Positions 8,594 through 18,595 of a stretch of DNA of 64,000 bases are shown here, piece by piece; the stretch's first letter is position 1; every line of letters begins with the position of its first letter. The notes under the pieces were generated by a model that was not told the DNA's origin, did not search any database, and saw nothing but the letters and a program-made list of their open reading frames with translations. The position numbers were made by a program, and so were the translations under genes. The stretch is from Lewinellaceae bacterium (GTDB lineage Bacteria > Bacteroidota > Bacteroidia > Chitinophagales > Saprospiraceae): contig JACJYA010000017.1 of the NCBI GenBank assembly GCA_020636315.1, positions 62,001 through 126,000 of the forward strand. Reading direction: 5' to 3'.

Positions 8594-9412
8594 ATGCGAC
8601 TTAAAAACACCAGAATGACTTTGGCTCTAATCGTCCTCCTGCTTGGAGTGATGAGCCAGTCCTGTGTGGGGTACAAAGACCTTGTCACCTTCAATGCAGT
8701 TGACAACGTCCCGGAAACCCTGATTTCCGACAGTACCATTCAGGTGACCCCCACCCCCCGTTACAAAGAGTATAAGATCAAACCATTCGATCAGTTGGTG
8801 ATCAAGATCAACGCCTTTGACGGCAGTACGGAAGAATTCCTCAACCGCGAGTTCGGGGTCGCCACCGGTACGCCCAATACCAGGAACCTGCCCGAAGACA
8901 TCTTCTTCAGAAGCCTTACTGTGAGCGATTCGGGAACGATCATGCTTCCGCTGTTGGATCCGATGAAAGTGGAAGGGTTGACCACCGAGCAGCTCAAAGC
9001 CAAGCTCGAGGAAAGCTATAAGCCTTACCTGAGATTCGTGTCTATCAAGGTCAGGCTGGCCAATATGCGGGTCACGGTGCTGGGCGAAGTTGGCCAACCC
9101 GGAGTGCATTATCTGTACCAGGAAAAAAACACCATTCTGGACGCCATTGGGCTTGCCGGGGACTTCACTGATTTCGGCAACCGGAAGAAGATACGGCTGA
9201 TACGGCAGACCCCCGAGGGCTCCAGGACCGTATTCCTCAACCTGAGCCGCCCGGAATTTGCCTCAACAGAATACTTTTATGTGCAACCTCAGGACATGAT
9301 TTACGTAGAACCCCTCAGAGCAAAATCTTTCAATGTGAGTTCAGAGTCAGTAGGGCTCGTTTTCTCAGCCATTTCGCTGGGCGCCCTGTTGGCAAATATT
9401 TTCATTAAATAA
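8594..9412 (+). CDS. Wza-like polysaccharide export lipoprotein (OPX family)
   Basis: 272 residues starting at MRLKNTRM (the in-frame start 21 bp upstream adds residues before the signal peptide and is less likely). A signal sequence ends at SQSC (Cys24), a relaxed lipobox. The Poly_export domain follows (YKIKPFDQLVIKINAFD, then SDSGTIMLPLLDPMKVEGLT and YLRFVSIKVRL), then a SLBB domain (VTVLGEVGQPGVHYL to LNLSRPEFAS). The last 25 residues form a hydrophobic helix that may cross the outer membrane. This is the exit pore for the EPS, paired with the downstream Wzc-like protein. Confidence 0.9.
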   Translation: MRLKNTRMTLALIVLLLGVMSQSCVGYKDLVTFNAVDNVPETLISDSTIQVTPTPRYKEYKIKPFDQLVIKINAFDGSTEEFLNREFGVATGTPNTRNLPEDIFFRSLTVSDSGTIMLPLLDPMKVEGLTTEQLKAKLEESYKPYLRFVSIKVRLANMRVTVLGEVGQPGVHYLYQEKNTILDAIGLAGDFTDFGNRKKIRLIRQTPEGSRTVFLNLSRPEFASTEYFYVQPQDMIYVEPLRAKSFNVSSESVGLVFSAISLGALLANIFIK

Positions 9413-9490
9413 AATCCCTAAACACAACGCCCCTATACTATACAATCAATACCTGACCATCAGGGCGCCGTTTAGAACAATGCTACAAAT

Positions 9491-12013
9491 ATGGAAAGCC
9501 CAAAATTAACCGGTAGTAACATTTATGCAGACCTGAACCTGGCTGGTTTGGTGAAAAAAATATGGGAGAAGAAGTTCCTCTTTGCAGCAAGTGTGATCCT
9601 ATGTGTAGGCATTGCTTACATTTATGGCAAGGTCGTTCCTCCGATCTACGCTGTAAAGACTACTCTGCTCATCGACTCCTCCGGCAACAGCCGAAAGCTG
9701 GGAGACAGCAAATACGTTGAAGGAGGCGTCGGGCTCATCGACATGGAAAAGAACCTCTCCAACGAGATGGGGATCCTGAAGTCTTACAGCCTGATGGAAA
9801 AGACTGTGAAAGACCTGGACTTTCAGGTTTCCTATTACACCGGCAAGTGGTATAAAGAACGGGAGGCCTACGGTTACTTTCCCTTCGAAGTAGAGCTCAT
9901 CGACAGCAGCGCTCAAATGTTCGGCGCCCGCTTTTACGTAGAGCTCCTCTCCGACCAGCGTTACCGGCTTTCGGTAGCGGCTAAGGAATTTGATGTTTCC
10001 AACCCGGCCACCGGCACCACCCGGACCGTCGAGAGGAACTTCGAATTTTCCGACGTCTTTTTCTTTGGCAAGGAGGTCGCCCATGATTATTTTCATTTTA
10101 TCATCAAAAAACCGGATTACAAAGTCGTTCCGGAAGATTTTGAAGGGCAGGAGCTCTCCTTCCAGATCCACAGCATCTCCGGCCTGGCCAAGGCCTATGC
10201 CTCCAAACTGGACGTGTCGCAGGTCGATATCAAGGCCAGCATTCTCAAGCTGACCTCCCAGGGCCAGATCCCCAAGAAGGAAATTGATTTTCTGACCAAG
10301 CTCACCGACCATTATATAAAGAGCAAGCTGGACGAGCGGGATGAAATAGCCCTCAGCAAGGAAACTTTCATCCGCGAACAGCTCGCCGGCGTTACCGATT
10401 CCCTGGCCAAGGCGGAGCTTCGGCTGGAAGCGTTCCGGAGCCGGGCTCAGGCCGTCAACCTGACCCAGACGGCCACCAATGCGCTCAATCAGGTGCAGGA
10501 CCTGCAATCGACCAAAGCTCAGCTCGAACTGAAAGTCAAGTATTACAACTCTCTGCTCCAGTATCTCAGCGACACGAGTAGCATTGACAAGATCATCGCA
10601 CCCTCCGTCGCCGGTATTGATGACCCGTTGCTCAACGAAAACCTGCTGGAATTGAAGCGCCTGTACTCTGAGCGGTCACGGCTGAAATATTTCAAAGGTG
10701 AAAAAAGCTATGACCTGGAGATCATTGAACAGCAGATAAAGGCCACCACGCGGTCATTGCGGGAAAACCTGAAGAACCTCATCAACTCTTCCATGCTGGG
10801 GTTGAATAACCTGGACAACCAGATCCTTTCCTACGAAGGAACGATCAGCCAGTTGCCCAGCAATGAAAAACAGCTGCTCAATTATCAGCGCAAGAGCAAC
10901 CTCTACGAGAACCTGTTCAACTACCTGAGCCAGGAACTGGCCAAAACCGGCATCGCCCGGGCCGAGGACATCCCCGACACCAAGGTGCTGGATACCCCCA
11001 GGATGGTTGGCGACGGGCCGGTGGAGCCCCAGAAAGGAATGCTCATGATCCTGGGCTTCCTCATCGGGCTGATCCTTCCTCTCGGGCTGGTCATCATCCA
11101 GCATTCCATGGATGAAAAGGTCCAGGACATCAGCCAGTTGGAAGCCTCTTCCAAAATACCCGTGGCAGCCAGTATCGCTCACGACTACAGCGAGGTGAAA
11201 CCAACGCTGACCAATGATGTGCAGCTGGAGTGGCAGGTCCAGGAGTCTTTCCGCGACCTGGTGGCCAAGATCCAGTTCCTCATCACCGACCCGAAGAAGA
11301 ACGTGATCGGGCTGACCTCCACCGTCCCGGATGAAGGGAAGACCTTCTGTGCCCTCAACCTGGGGATCAATTTTGCCAGGGGAGGAAAGAAGACCCTCCT
11401 GATCGATTCCGATTTCCGGGTGCCCAGCCAGATGAAGGAAGACGGCGCTTTGAAAAAATACGGCCTTTCCGATTACCTCAAAGGAGAAGACATTACTGTT
11501 GACGATATCATTCACGTGAATGAATTTACCCCCAACCTGCATTACATCCCCACGAGGATCGAGCAGAACTTCAACCCTCAGGAACTACTGACCAGCCCTC
11601 GCCTGGAGCCCCTCATCCTGGGCCTGAAGGATTCTTATGATTACATCATCGTAGATTCGCCGGCGGTGGGGTTGGTTTCGGATTTCCTGCTGGTGTCCAA
11701 ATTGCTGGATATACAGCTGTTCGTCATCCGAAGGAAAGTGTCTAAGCTATCCTTCCTCCATGGGCTGGAAAAGCTGATCAAAAAGGGGAAGATGAAAAAT
11801 ACCTTCCTCATTTTCAACGACGCCATTGGCAAGTCCTTCAAATATGGCTATGGCGACTACAGCTATGGCTACGGCTATGGTTACGGCTACGGGGAATCCA
11901 AAGGCAAGAACAAGCGCAGGCGTAAGAACAAGGTTTCAGAAAACGGATACAAGAACGGAGTTCAGAACGGGCAGGCCGACAAAAAGGAAAAGGCGCCCGG
12001 GAATGACATTTGA
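9491..12013 (+). CDS. Wzc-like chain-length protein and tyrosine autokinase 1
   Basis: 840 residues. Wzz domain with a first membrane helix near residues 28-50, long periplasmic coiled coil (about 250-470), a GNVR-type segment ending in QLLNYQRKSNLYENLFNYL, and a second helix near 518-540. The cytoplasmic BY-kinase has Walker A STVPDEGKT (about 610-618), Walker A' LLIDSDFR (about 636) and YDYIIVDSPA (about 716). The tail holds eight Tyr in a YGYG-type run (about 782-800) and then a Lys/Arg-rich end. It should set EPS chain length by cyclic autophosphorylation of the tail and contact the export protein upstream. A second, tail-less paralogue lies at 14782. Confidence 0.93.
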   Translation: MESPKLTGSNIYADLNLAGLVKKIWEKKFLFAASVILCVGIAYIYGKVVPPIYAVKTTLLIDSSGNSRKLGDSKYVEGGVGLIDMEKNLSNEMGILKSYSLMEKTVKDLDFQVSYYTGKWYKEREAYGYFPFEVELIDSSAQMFGARFYVELLSDQRYRLSVAAKEFDVSNPATGTTRTVERNFEFSDVFFFGKEVAHDYFHFIIKKPDYKVVPEDFEGQELSFQIHSISGLAKAYASKLDVSQVDIKASILKLTSQGQIPKKEIDFLTKLTDHYIKSKLDERDEIALSKETFIREQLAGVTDSLAKAELRLEAFRSRAQAVNLTQTATNALNQVQDLQSTKAQLELKVKYYNSLLQYLSDTSSIDKIIAPSVAGIDDPLLNENLLELKRLYSERSRLKYFKGEKSYDLEIIEQQIKATTRSLRENLKNLINSSMLGLNNLDNQILSYEGTISQLPSNEKQLLNYQRKSNLYENLFNYLSQELAKTGIARAEDIPDTKVLDTPRMVGDGPVEPQKGMLMILGFLIGLILPLGLVIIQHSMDEKVQDISQLEASSKIPVAASIAHDYSEVKPTLTNDVQLEWQVQESFRDLVAKIQFLITDPKKNVIGLTSTVPDEGKTFCALNLGINFARGGKKTLLIDSDFRVPSQMKEDGALKKYGLSDYLKGEDITVDDIIHVNEFTPNLHYIPTRIEQNFNPQELLTSPRLEPLILGLKDSYDYIIVDSPAVGLVSDFLLVSKLLDIQLFVIRRKVSKLSFLHGLEKLIKKGKMKNTFLIFNDAIGKSFKYGYGDYSYGYGYGYGYGESKGKNKRRRKNKVSENGYKNGVQNGQADKKEKAPGNDI

Positions 12014-12027
12014 AAAAACAACTGCCG

Positions 12028-12051
12028 GGGGCGCCGGCTGGCCGGCGCCCC
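12028..12051. terminator. GC-rich perfect hairpin after wzc1
   Basis: GGGGCGCCGGC (12028-12038) and GCCGGCGCCCC (12041-12051) are perfect inverted copies separated by two bases, 14 bp after the wzc1 stop. There is no T-run after it, so it is not a classical intrinsic terminator. It could instead stabilise the upstream mRNA 3' end or partly reduce read-through into the epimerase gene. Confidence 0.45.
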
Positions 12052-12235
12052 GCGAGCGGAAATATCATACTAACCCCTTGAAGTGAATGATGCCGGCAAC
12101 CACCCCCAGTTGATCAGACACCCCCCCCCTAAACCGGCTCAGGCACACTTTATTTTCTTCCGGGAGCTTTTGAAAGAGGCTAAATTGACAGCTTAACCAG
12201 ATTCTTTTAATTATTACAACAAATCAACATTTATC

Positions 12236-13216
12236 ATGAAGAAGACAGCAATTGTCTGTGGAGCCGGTGGTTTCATTGGAGGCCACCTGGTCAACCGGCT
12301 ACAGAAAGAAGGTTATTGGGTACGAGGAGTTGACCTGAAGGAAAATGAGTTCGGCAACACCAACGCCGACGATTTTGTGATCGGTGACCTTCGGGACCCC
12401 CGCGTATGTGAATCCCTTTTTGACCGCAAGATCAACGAGGTCTATCAACTGGCCGCCGATATGGGAGGCGCCGGATACATCTTCACCGGCGAGCACGATG
12501 CCGTGGTGATGCACAATTCCGCCCTTTGCAACCTCAACATGCTGGAAGCCAGCCGCATCAACGGAGTCGATAAGATCTTTTATTCTTCTTCGGCCTGTAT
12601 GTACCCCGAGTATAACCAGCTGGACCCCGACAACCCCAAATGCTCTGAAGATTCCGCTTATCCGGCCGCTCCGGACAGCGAGTACGGCTGGGAGAAACTG
12701 TTCAGCGAGCGCCTTTACCTCTCTTACATGAGAAACTATGGCATGAAGGTTCGGGTGGCCCGTTTCCACAACATCTTCGGCCCCCAGGGCACGTGGGACG
12801 GCGGCCGCGAAAAAGCGCCGGCAGCGCTTTGCCGCAAGATTGCCATGGCGGAAGACGGAGGAGAGATCGAGATCTGGGGTGATGGCCTGCAGACCCGCTC
12901 CTTCCTTTACATTGACGAATGCCTCGAAGGCGTCCGCCGCCTGATGGAATCCGACTGGGAAGGGCCGGTAAACATTGGTTCTGAAGAGATGGTATCCATC
13001 AACGGATTTGTCGATATGATCGCCCGGGTAGCCGGCAAGACGATCAACAAAAAACACATCGAAGGGCCGACCGGCGTACGGGGAAGGAACTCCGACAATG
13101 CACTGATTTACGAAAAACTGGGCTGGAAACCGACTCAGCCGCTGGAAGAAGGGATCCGCCAGACGTATGAGTGGATTTCCGAGCAGATCCGGGTCAGAGA
13201 AAGCGTTGAAGCCTGA
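12236..13216 (+). CDS. GDP-mannose 3,5-epimerase
   Basis: 326 residues, a short-chain dehydrogenase/epimerase. NAD-binding CGAGGFIGG is at residues 8-16. Catalytic residues of the plant enzyme are all present: Cys in SSACMYPE (about 121), Tyr150 and Lys154 in YGWEK, and Lys in GGREKAPAA. QLAADMGGAGYIF and RFHNIFGPQGTW are also family-specific. The enzyme turns GDP-D-mannose into GDP-L-galactose (and GDP-L-gulose). Placed in the EPS locus, it suggests L-galactose or L-gulose units, or an epimer that later becomes a uronate. RmlB-like or UDP-sugar epimerases are less likely given the complete GME motif set. Confidence 0.88.
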   Translation: MKKTAIVCGAGGFIGGHLVNRLQKEGYWVRGVDLKENEFGNTNADDFVIGDLRDPRVCESLFDRKINEVYQLAADMGGAGYIFTGEHDAVVMHNSALCNLNMLEASRINGVDKIFYSSSACMYPEYNQLDPDNPKCSEDSAYPAAPDSEYGWEKLFSERLYLSYMRNYGMKVRVARFHNIFGPQGTWDGGREKAPAALCRKIAMAEDGGEIEIWGDGLQTRSFLYIDECLEGVRRLMESDWEGPVNIGSEEMVSINGFVDMIARVAGKTINKKHIEGPTGVRGRNSDNALIYEKLGWKPTQPLEEGIRQTYEWISEQIRVRESVEA

Positions 13217-13283
13217 CCAAAAAAGCTGTCCCGAGCCGGGCATACGGGTTGAAAGTTGTAAGGTTAAAAGTTGGCGGACAGGG

Positions 13284-13302
13284 GGCCTGCCCCGGGCAGG
13301 CC
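13284..13302. other. GC-rich inverted repeat downstream of the epimerase
   Basis: GGCCTGCCC (13284-13292) and GGGCAGGCC (13294-13302) form a perfect 9-bp inverted repeat around one base, extended by G/C-rich flanks. No T-run follows. The remaining 13217-13511 spacer holds AT-rich sequence before the next gene but no gene; a T-rich stretch near 13459-13480 may belong to a promoter. Confidence 0.4.
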
Positions 13303-13511
13303 TCCCGTCCAACAGCCAACCCGGCTAAACCATAAGCCCGGTTGACAGCCCCGGGCCTTCGGGCCAGATAGTGTGATTCCCCTTATTCCAGTTAATACCT
13401 GATAAATAAAGCCCAACTATTATTCTGTACATAAAAATTTGCCTGCTAACCCAACATCTGTTTTTGCCGAAAAATTTTTAATACTATTTGCGCCCAAAAT
13501 GCACGAATCCC

Positions 13512-14738
13512 ATGAAAAAAGAAAATGAAGGCAGGAGGTTCCACGTCGTTTACCTGGGAGAATCCGGCTTCCCCATCGGGCTGGCCGCCATTCAGAAAAC
13601 GATATTACTCGGCAAGGCCCTCACTGCCGCCGGCGCCAGCATGACGGTCATCAACCGCAAAGGAAAGTTCGACCCCGCCAAACCCATACAACTCGAACCC
13701 CGGGGGAAATACGAAGGAATAGACTACGTTTACACCTCCGGTACGGTCTATAAGCCCAGGGGCTTTTTCCAACGAAACCTTCAGAAACTTAAAGGCCTCA
13801 TCGGCGAATACCGCTATCTGCGCCGCCTGGCCCGGAAGGGCAGCCTGGATGCGGGGATCATTTCCTGCCGGGATTTCCTTCAGGTTGCCATGTACCGGCT
13901 CTACTCCATGCTGCTGGGCTTCCCGATTGCCCTCCTGTACGTGGAGTTTGCATCGGCCATGGAGCACAGGCGAGGCCTGTACACCCGGATCAATGACTAC
14001 CTTTTCGACAATTTCATGGTGAAACGCATGGACGCCTCCCTGCCGATCAGCGAACTGCTGGCGGACAATTTCCGCAAAGTGGCGCCCGGAAAGCCCATTT
14101 TCAAAATACCGGTCATTTGTGATTTCAAGCCCTTTGAACAACCCAAAAAAGAAAACAGCGAACCTTATTTCCTCTACTGCGGAGCCCTGTCTTACAAAGA
14201 GGTGGTCGATTTTATCCTCGAATCCTTTGACCGCATGCCCGAAGGATCGGATGTAAAACTGCACCTGCTCGTCAGCGGAGGGAAGAAAAGCGAATATGAG
14301 CAGCTGAACGCCGACATCAGTAAGATGAAGAAAGCGGACAAGGTCCGGGTCTTTTCCAATGTGCCGTATTCCGAGCTGGTGGATCTCTATGTCAATGCCG
14401 TCGGCCTGCTGATACCCCTGCGGCCAACGCTTCAGGACTCCGCGCGGTTTCCGCATAAGATCGGAGAATATACCGCAGCGGCCAACCCTATTATTACGAC
14501 CAGGGTCGGAGAAGTACCTTTTTATTTCGAAGACGGCAAAACAGCTCTGATCTCCGAGAATTATGACTCCGCTGAATATGCGGAGAAAATGAAGTTTGTC
14601 ATTGACCACCCTGAAGAGGCGCTCCGGATTGGCGCCCAGGGGAGAGAATTGGGGTTGCGCGAATTCAACTACCTCAATTACGGGCCCAGGCTGAAAAGCT
14701 TTCTGGGAAATCTCAATGGAAACGGAAAACACGCTTAA
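13512..14738 (+). CDS. GT4-type glycosyltransferase
   Basis: 408 residues from MKKENEGRRF; an in-frame TTG start 24 bp upstream is unlikely. GT-B fold: N-terminal Rossmann part (FHVVYLGESGFPIGLAAIQ with a Gly loop), a linker, and a C-terminal donor-binding part with YFLYCGALSYKEVV, LHLLVSGG, RVFSNVPYSELVDLY and FPHKIGEYTAAANPIITT, where the Glu of the GEY segment takes the usual nucleotide-sugar ribose position. It adds one sugar to the lipid-linked EPS repeat on the cytoplasmic side. Donor unknown. It lies between the epimerase and the second Wzc. Confidence 0.85.
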   Translation: MKKENEGRRFHVVYLGESGFPIGLAAIQKTILLGKALTAAGASMTVINRKGKFDPAKPIQLEPRGKYEGIDYVYTSGTVYKPRGFFQRNLQKLKGLIGEYRYLRRLARKGSLDAGIISCRDFLQVAMYRLYSMLLGFPIALLYVEFASAMEHRRGLYTRINDYLFDNFMVKRMDASLPISELLADNFRKVAPGKPIFKIPVICDFKPFEQPKKENSEPYFLYCGALSYKEVVDFILESFDRMPEGSDVKLHLLVSGGKKSEYEQLNADISKMKKADKVRVFSNVPYSELVDLYVNAVGLLIPLRPTLQDSARFPHKIGEYTAAANPIITTRVGEVPFYFEDGKTALISENYDSAEYAEKMKFVIDHPEEALRIGAQGRELGLREFNYLNYGPRLKSFLGNLNGNGKHA

Positions 14739-14781
14739 AGCAGATACGATCTGATTCGCCTTTGTTAACCGAAATAAGTAT

Positions 14782-17166
14782 ATGAACCGCCGAAGAACAT
14801 TTACGGAAAATAAGGCCTACGAAGTTGACCTCCTGGTTTTGGGCCGAAGGGTATGGGAAAGGAAGGCACTGTTCCTTTTCAGCCTGGCGGTATGCCTTGC
14901 TGTGGCCCACCTTTATGTTCGGTTAACCACACCGGTTTATCAATCCAGCACGTCCCTGTACTTTGAACTGTCGGGAAAGAACCGGGAATTCGGAGAGCAT
15001 TACAGCCTTCTGGGAGATGAGATCCCCGTGATGCAGAAAAAAAAGAACCTGTACAATGAAATGGGCATGCTACGGTCTTTCGGCCTCCTGGAGGAAGCCA
15101 TGAAAGGCCTCAATTTCGATGTATCCTACCATTCCGGCAACTGGTACAATGAAAAAGAATATTTCGGCAACTATCCGTTTACCGTTGAACTGATAGACTC
15201 ATTGCCCCAGATGTTCGAGGTTCCTTTTGAAGTGGAGATACTACCTGACGGGAAATACCGCCTTTCGGTGAAGGCCAGCAATTTCACCATTTCCAATCCG
15301 GCGACCAACACTACGCACATGATCGGCCGAAGCTTCCAGTTTTCCGAAGTCTTTTCCTTTGGCGAACCGGTCAATTCCGGCCATTTCAACTTTGTGATCA
15401 AAAAGGCGGAGGGCCGCCCCTTCGGAGAAGAATTCCGGGATAAGCGCCTGTTTTTCAGGATACACAGCATTGAAAACCTGGCGGAAACCTACCAGGAGAA
15501 AGTAGAAGTGGAAGAAGTGATCGGCGCCAGCATCCTCCGGTTAAAGGCCAAGGGAACGGTTGTCGATAAAGACCTCGCTTTTCTCAGGAGGTTATCCACC
15601 AAATATATTGAGACCAAGCTCAAAGAACGCGAAGAACTGGCCCAGCGGCGGGAAGATTTCATCCGCAGCCAGTTGGGCAACATTTCCGACTCGCTGGCCA
15701 TAGCCGAGCTGCGGGTCGAGCAGTTCAAGCGCAATGGCCAGGCGGTGGACCTTGCCCAGAAGGCCATCAGAATTCTCAATAAGATCATAGAACTGGAATC
15801 CGCCCGCGCCCAGGCCGAATGGCAGATCAACTACTTCAGTTCTCTGAATAAATACCTGGGAGACAGCAGCAAAGTGGATAAAGTGATCGCGCCCGCCTCC
15901 ATGGGTATAGATGACCCTTTGCTCAATCAAAGCCTGCAGGAGCTGCAGAAACTCTATTCAGAGAGGAACCGGATGAGTTTCTTCAAAGGCAGGGAAAGCC
16001 ACGACATCAAAATGCTGGATGCGCAGATCCGCATCAGCACCTCATCGGTCCAGGAAAGCCTGAAAAACCACGTACAGGCTACCCGGGAATACCTGGAGGA
16101 CCTGAATAAAAGGATCAGCCGGTACGAGGCCTCCATGGCCGAGTTGCCCAGGCGCCAGAATCAACTGGCCTACTACGAACGCAAGAGCACCTTGTTTCAG
16201 AACCTGTACAACTACCTCAGCCAGGAACTGGCCAAAACCCAGGTCAGCAAAGAAGAGGACGTCCCTGATATTTCCATCCTGGACGAACCGACGCTGACCG
16301 GCAGCAAGCCGGTGTCCCCTCAGCCCAGGCTGATCTATCTGCTTGGCATCCTCCTGGGTATTGCTTTGCCTTTAACCGGCATCATCATTTACGATTCCCT
16401 GGATGATACGGTGCAGAATATCCTCGAGATCGAAAATACCACCGATATTCCGGTGGCCGCCAGTATTGCCCACCTGGATTCCAGGAACCGGTCTGTCTGG
16501 CGGGTCAGAGAATCGTTCCGGGAATTGTGCACCAACGTGCTGTTTACCAACCCCGACCCTCAAAAGAAAGTCATCGGTTTCAGCTCGACCATTCCCAATG
16601 AAGGAAAGACCTTCTGCGCCATACACCTGGCCAGGAACCTGGCCGATACCGGCAGAAAGGTACTGCTGGTCGATGCGGATTTCCGGGTGCCCAGCCAGAT
16701 CAAGGACGCCGTTCATATCAAAGAATATGGATTTTCGGATTACCTCATGGATGAACAGCTTCCCGCAGAGGGAGCCATCTACCCTGATCAGGCCATACAC
16801 AACCTCCATTACCTCCCGACCAGGATCGAAGACCGCAACCCGCAGGTCATTCTGGCCAGCGGCCGCCTGGAGCCCCTGATCAACCAACTGAAAAAGATAT
16901 ATGACTACATCATCATCGACAGCCCGGCCATGGGCCTGGTTTCCGATTATCTGCTGATCTCTCATTTCATTGATTTTCACCTGTTCGTCCTGAGAAGAAG
17001 ACATTCCCGGCTTTCCTTCCTCGGCGACCTGGAAAAGTTGATGAAAAAAGGAAACATAGACGACGTACACCTCGTATTAAATGATGTGCCAGGTGAAGCA
17101 TTTTATCAAGGGGAATCCTACTATGTGGAGAAAAACCCCAAGAAATTGATCAGCCTCAAAATTTAA
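14782..17166 (+). CDS. Wzc-like chain-length protein and kinase 2, lacking Tyr tail
   Basis: 794 residues and clearly paralogous to the protein at 9491: same Wzz domain, coiled coil, NLYNYLSQELAKT segment and BY-kinase core. Walker A STIPNEGKT (about 601), Walker A' LLVDADFR (about 628) and YDYIIIDSPA (about 707) are intact, so ATP binding is expected. Unlike its paralogue it ends soon after the kinase core (EAFYQGESYYVEKNPKK) and has only three Tyr there, with no YGYG run and no basic tail. It may work as a partner kinase for Wzc1 or as a chain-length protein without the phosphorylation switch. The stop is 4 bp from the polymerase start. Confidence 0.9.
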   Translation: MNRRRTFTENKAYEVDLLVLGRRVWERKALFLFSLAVCLAVAHLYVRLTTPVYQSSTSLYFELSGKNREFGEHYSLLGDEIPVMQKKKNLYNEMGMLRSFGLLEEAMKGLNFDVSYHSGNWYNEKEYFGNYPFTVELIDSLPQMFEVPFEVEILPDGKYRLSVKASNFTISNPATNTTHMIGRSFQFSEVFSFGEPVNSGHFNFVIKKAEGRPFGEEFRDKRLFFRIHSIENLAETYQEKVEVEEVIGASILRLKAKGTVVDKDLAFLRRLSTKYIETKLKEREELAQRREDFIRSQLGNISDSLAIAELRVEQFKRNGQAVDLAQKAIRILNKIIELESARAQAEWQINYFSSLNKYLGDSSKVDKVIAPASMGIDDPLLNQSLQELQKLYSERNRMSFFKGRESHDIKMLDAQIRISTSSVQESLKNHVQATREYLEDLNKRISRYEASMAELPRRQNQLAYYERKSTLFQNLYNYLSQELAKTQVSKEEDVPDISILDEPTLTGSKPVSPQPRLIYLLGILLGIALPLTGIIIYDSLDDTVQNILEIENTTDIPVAASIAHLDSRNRSVWRVRESFRELCTNVLFTNPDPQKKVIGFSSTIPNEGKTFCAIHLARNLADTGRKVLLVDADFRVPSQIKDAVHIKEYGFSDYLMDEQLPAEGAIYPDQAIHNLHYLPTRIEDRNPQVILASGRLEPLINQLKKIYDYIIIDSPAMGLVSDYLLISHFIDFHLFVLRRRHSRLSFLGDLEKLMKKGNIDDVHLVLNDVPGEAFYQGESYYVEKNPKKLISLKI

Positions 17167-17170
17167 TGCC

Positions 17171-18595
17171 ATGGGGGTGGAACTGGAACAGGAGTTATTA
17201 AAACTCGATGGAGTAGATATTTTCTTGATAAACAGCTACTTCGTAGTAGCTCTTTTCATCGCACTATATCTCGTTTACAAAAGCCAGGTGGAAAACAAAT
17301 TTGAGCTTTTGGTGATCTCCTACTTCTTACTGACGGGAGAAGCCAATGACCGGCTCACTTTTTCTCTGCCGGGCATCAGTTTCTTTGAAATTCAGCCGGA
17401 GCGGTTCCTGTTCCTGGTTTTTGGGTTCTTCGTGCTGCGGAGCTTTATTTTTCCCGGCTCGGTAAAACAGACCAAGATCCGTACTTCTCCGTGGGTGCAG
17501 CCCTTGTTCGTCGTAGCTCTGGCCCTGGCCGTTTTTTCAGTGGTCACCGCTCTTTTTATTCACGTAGGCGACCTGGGCATGTCTGAGGCCATCGTACAAT
17601 CGCTGAAACCGCTGACTGTCCTGATCCTGGTGTATGCCTTTTACCTGCTCTCCAGTGAGCGGATGATCGCGACCATCGGGAGGGCCATTATCATCACCGC
17701 GGTGGTTTCGGCTATTATCTCCCTGGTTCAGACCGGAGTAGATTCGATGTTTATGCGGGTCGGAGAGCAAAGAGGCGCTTTCGGAGATGTGTTAAGGGCA
17801 ACCGGGCTTTTCCGCACCGAGCGCATCAACGCCTACTTCATGATCATGGCAATGGCCTGGACGCTGATCACGCTGCAGAACCCCAGGTTGAAATACATCA
17901 TTACCGCCTTGCTGGCCTCCGGAGTGATATGTAGCTTTCACCGGATGAGCTGGCTGGTCATGAGCCTGGTCCTGTTCATCTATTTCGTAAAGATACAGAA
18001 AGTGAGCGCCGCGCGGCTGGCCTTTGCCGGGTTGATCGGCCTGACCCTGATCCTGTCCATTTATACCTTCTATTTCCAGGACATCATGCAATCGTCACTG
18101 GTTCAGGAACGGTTATCGGATACGGTCGATGGCAGGAAGGGGTACTACGATATGGTTTTGGAGCATATCGGAGACCAACCGGTTTTCGGGTATGGCGGAA
18201 AGGAAAACGAAGTTTACTATCAGTCGATGTTGCAGATCACCAGGCAGCTCAACCGGGCAACCGGAGCAGATGGAGGCATACACAGCGGTTATTTTTCGAC
18301 CCTGTTCTATTTTGGGGTGCCGGCGCTCGTTTTCTACATATTGTTTGTGGTATTGGCCATTCTTTACTTTTACCGGCTGACCACCTATAACATATTCTTT
18401 GCCATTCCGTTTTTGATCGCCGTAATTTATGCGGTAGGCAACCTGACCAACACCCTGATGTATTCCGGTATCGGCATTTTCTATGCCATACACCTGGGCC
18501 TCGGCCTGGGAGCCCGGTACCAACGGGGTTTCATATACGGCGAGATCAAGGACTTCAAGATATCATTCAGGCAGATACTTCCGGATATAGGCTGA
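17171..18595 (+). CDS. Wzy-like polymerase / O-antigen ligase family
   Basis: 474 residues with about ten to twelve membrane helices and one longer periplasmic loop (about 315-375) containing RLSDTVDGRKGYYDMVLEHI, PVFGYGGKEN and GGIHSGYFSTLFYFG. The Gly-His pattern with the preceding Arg-rich loop fits the Wzy_C / O-antigen ligase family. It should polymerise undecaprenyl-linked repeat units in the periplasm. Its start lies 4 bp after the second wzc stop, so the two are probably cotranscribed and perhaps translationally coupled. Confidence 0.85.
   Translation: MGVELEQELLKLDGVDIFLINSYFVVALFIALYLVYKSQVENKFELLVISYFLLTGEANDRLTFSLPGISFFEIQPERFLFLVFGFFVLRSFIFPGSVKQTKIRTSPWVQPLFVVALALAVFSVVTALFIHVGDLGMSEAIVQSLKPLTVLILVYAFYLLSSERMIATIGRAIIITAVVSAIISLVQTGVDSMFMRVGEQRGAFGDVLRATGLFRTERINAYFMIMAMAWTLITLQNPRLKYIITALLASGVICSFHRMSWLVMSLVLFIYFVKIQKVSAARLAFAGLIGLTLILSIYTFYFQDIMQSSLVQERLSDTVDGRKGYYDMVLEHIGDQPVFGYGGKENEVYYQSMLQITRQLNRATGADGGIHSGYFSTLFYFGVPALVFYILFVVLAILYFYRLTTYNIFFAIPFLIAVIYAVGNLTNTLMYSGIGIFYAIHLGLGLGARYQRGFIYGEIKDFKISFRQILPDIG

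Noticed and set aside
11844..11893. GGCTAY-type DNA repeat as a possible regulatory repeat
   Set aside because: It is the coding sequence of the YGYG tyrosine tail of the first Wzc-like kinase.
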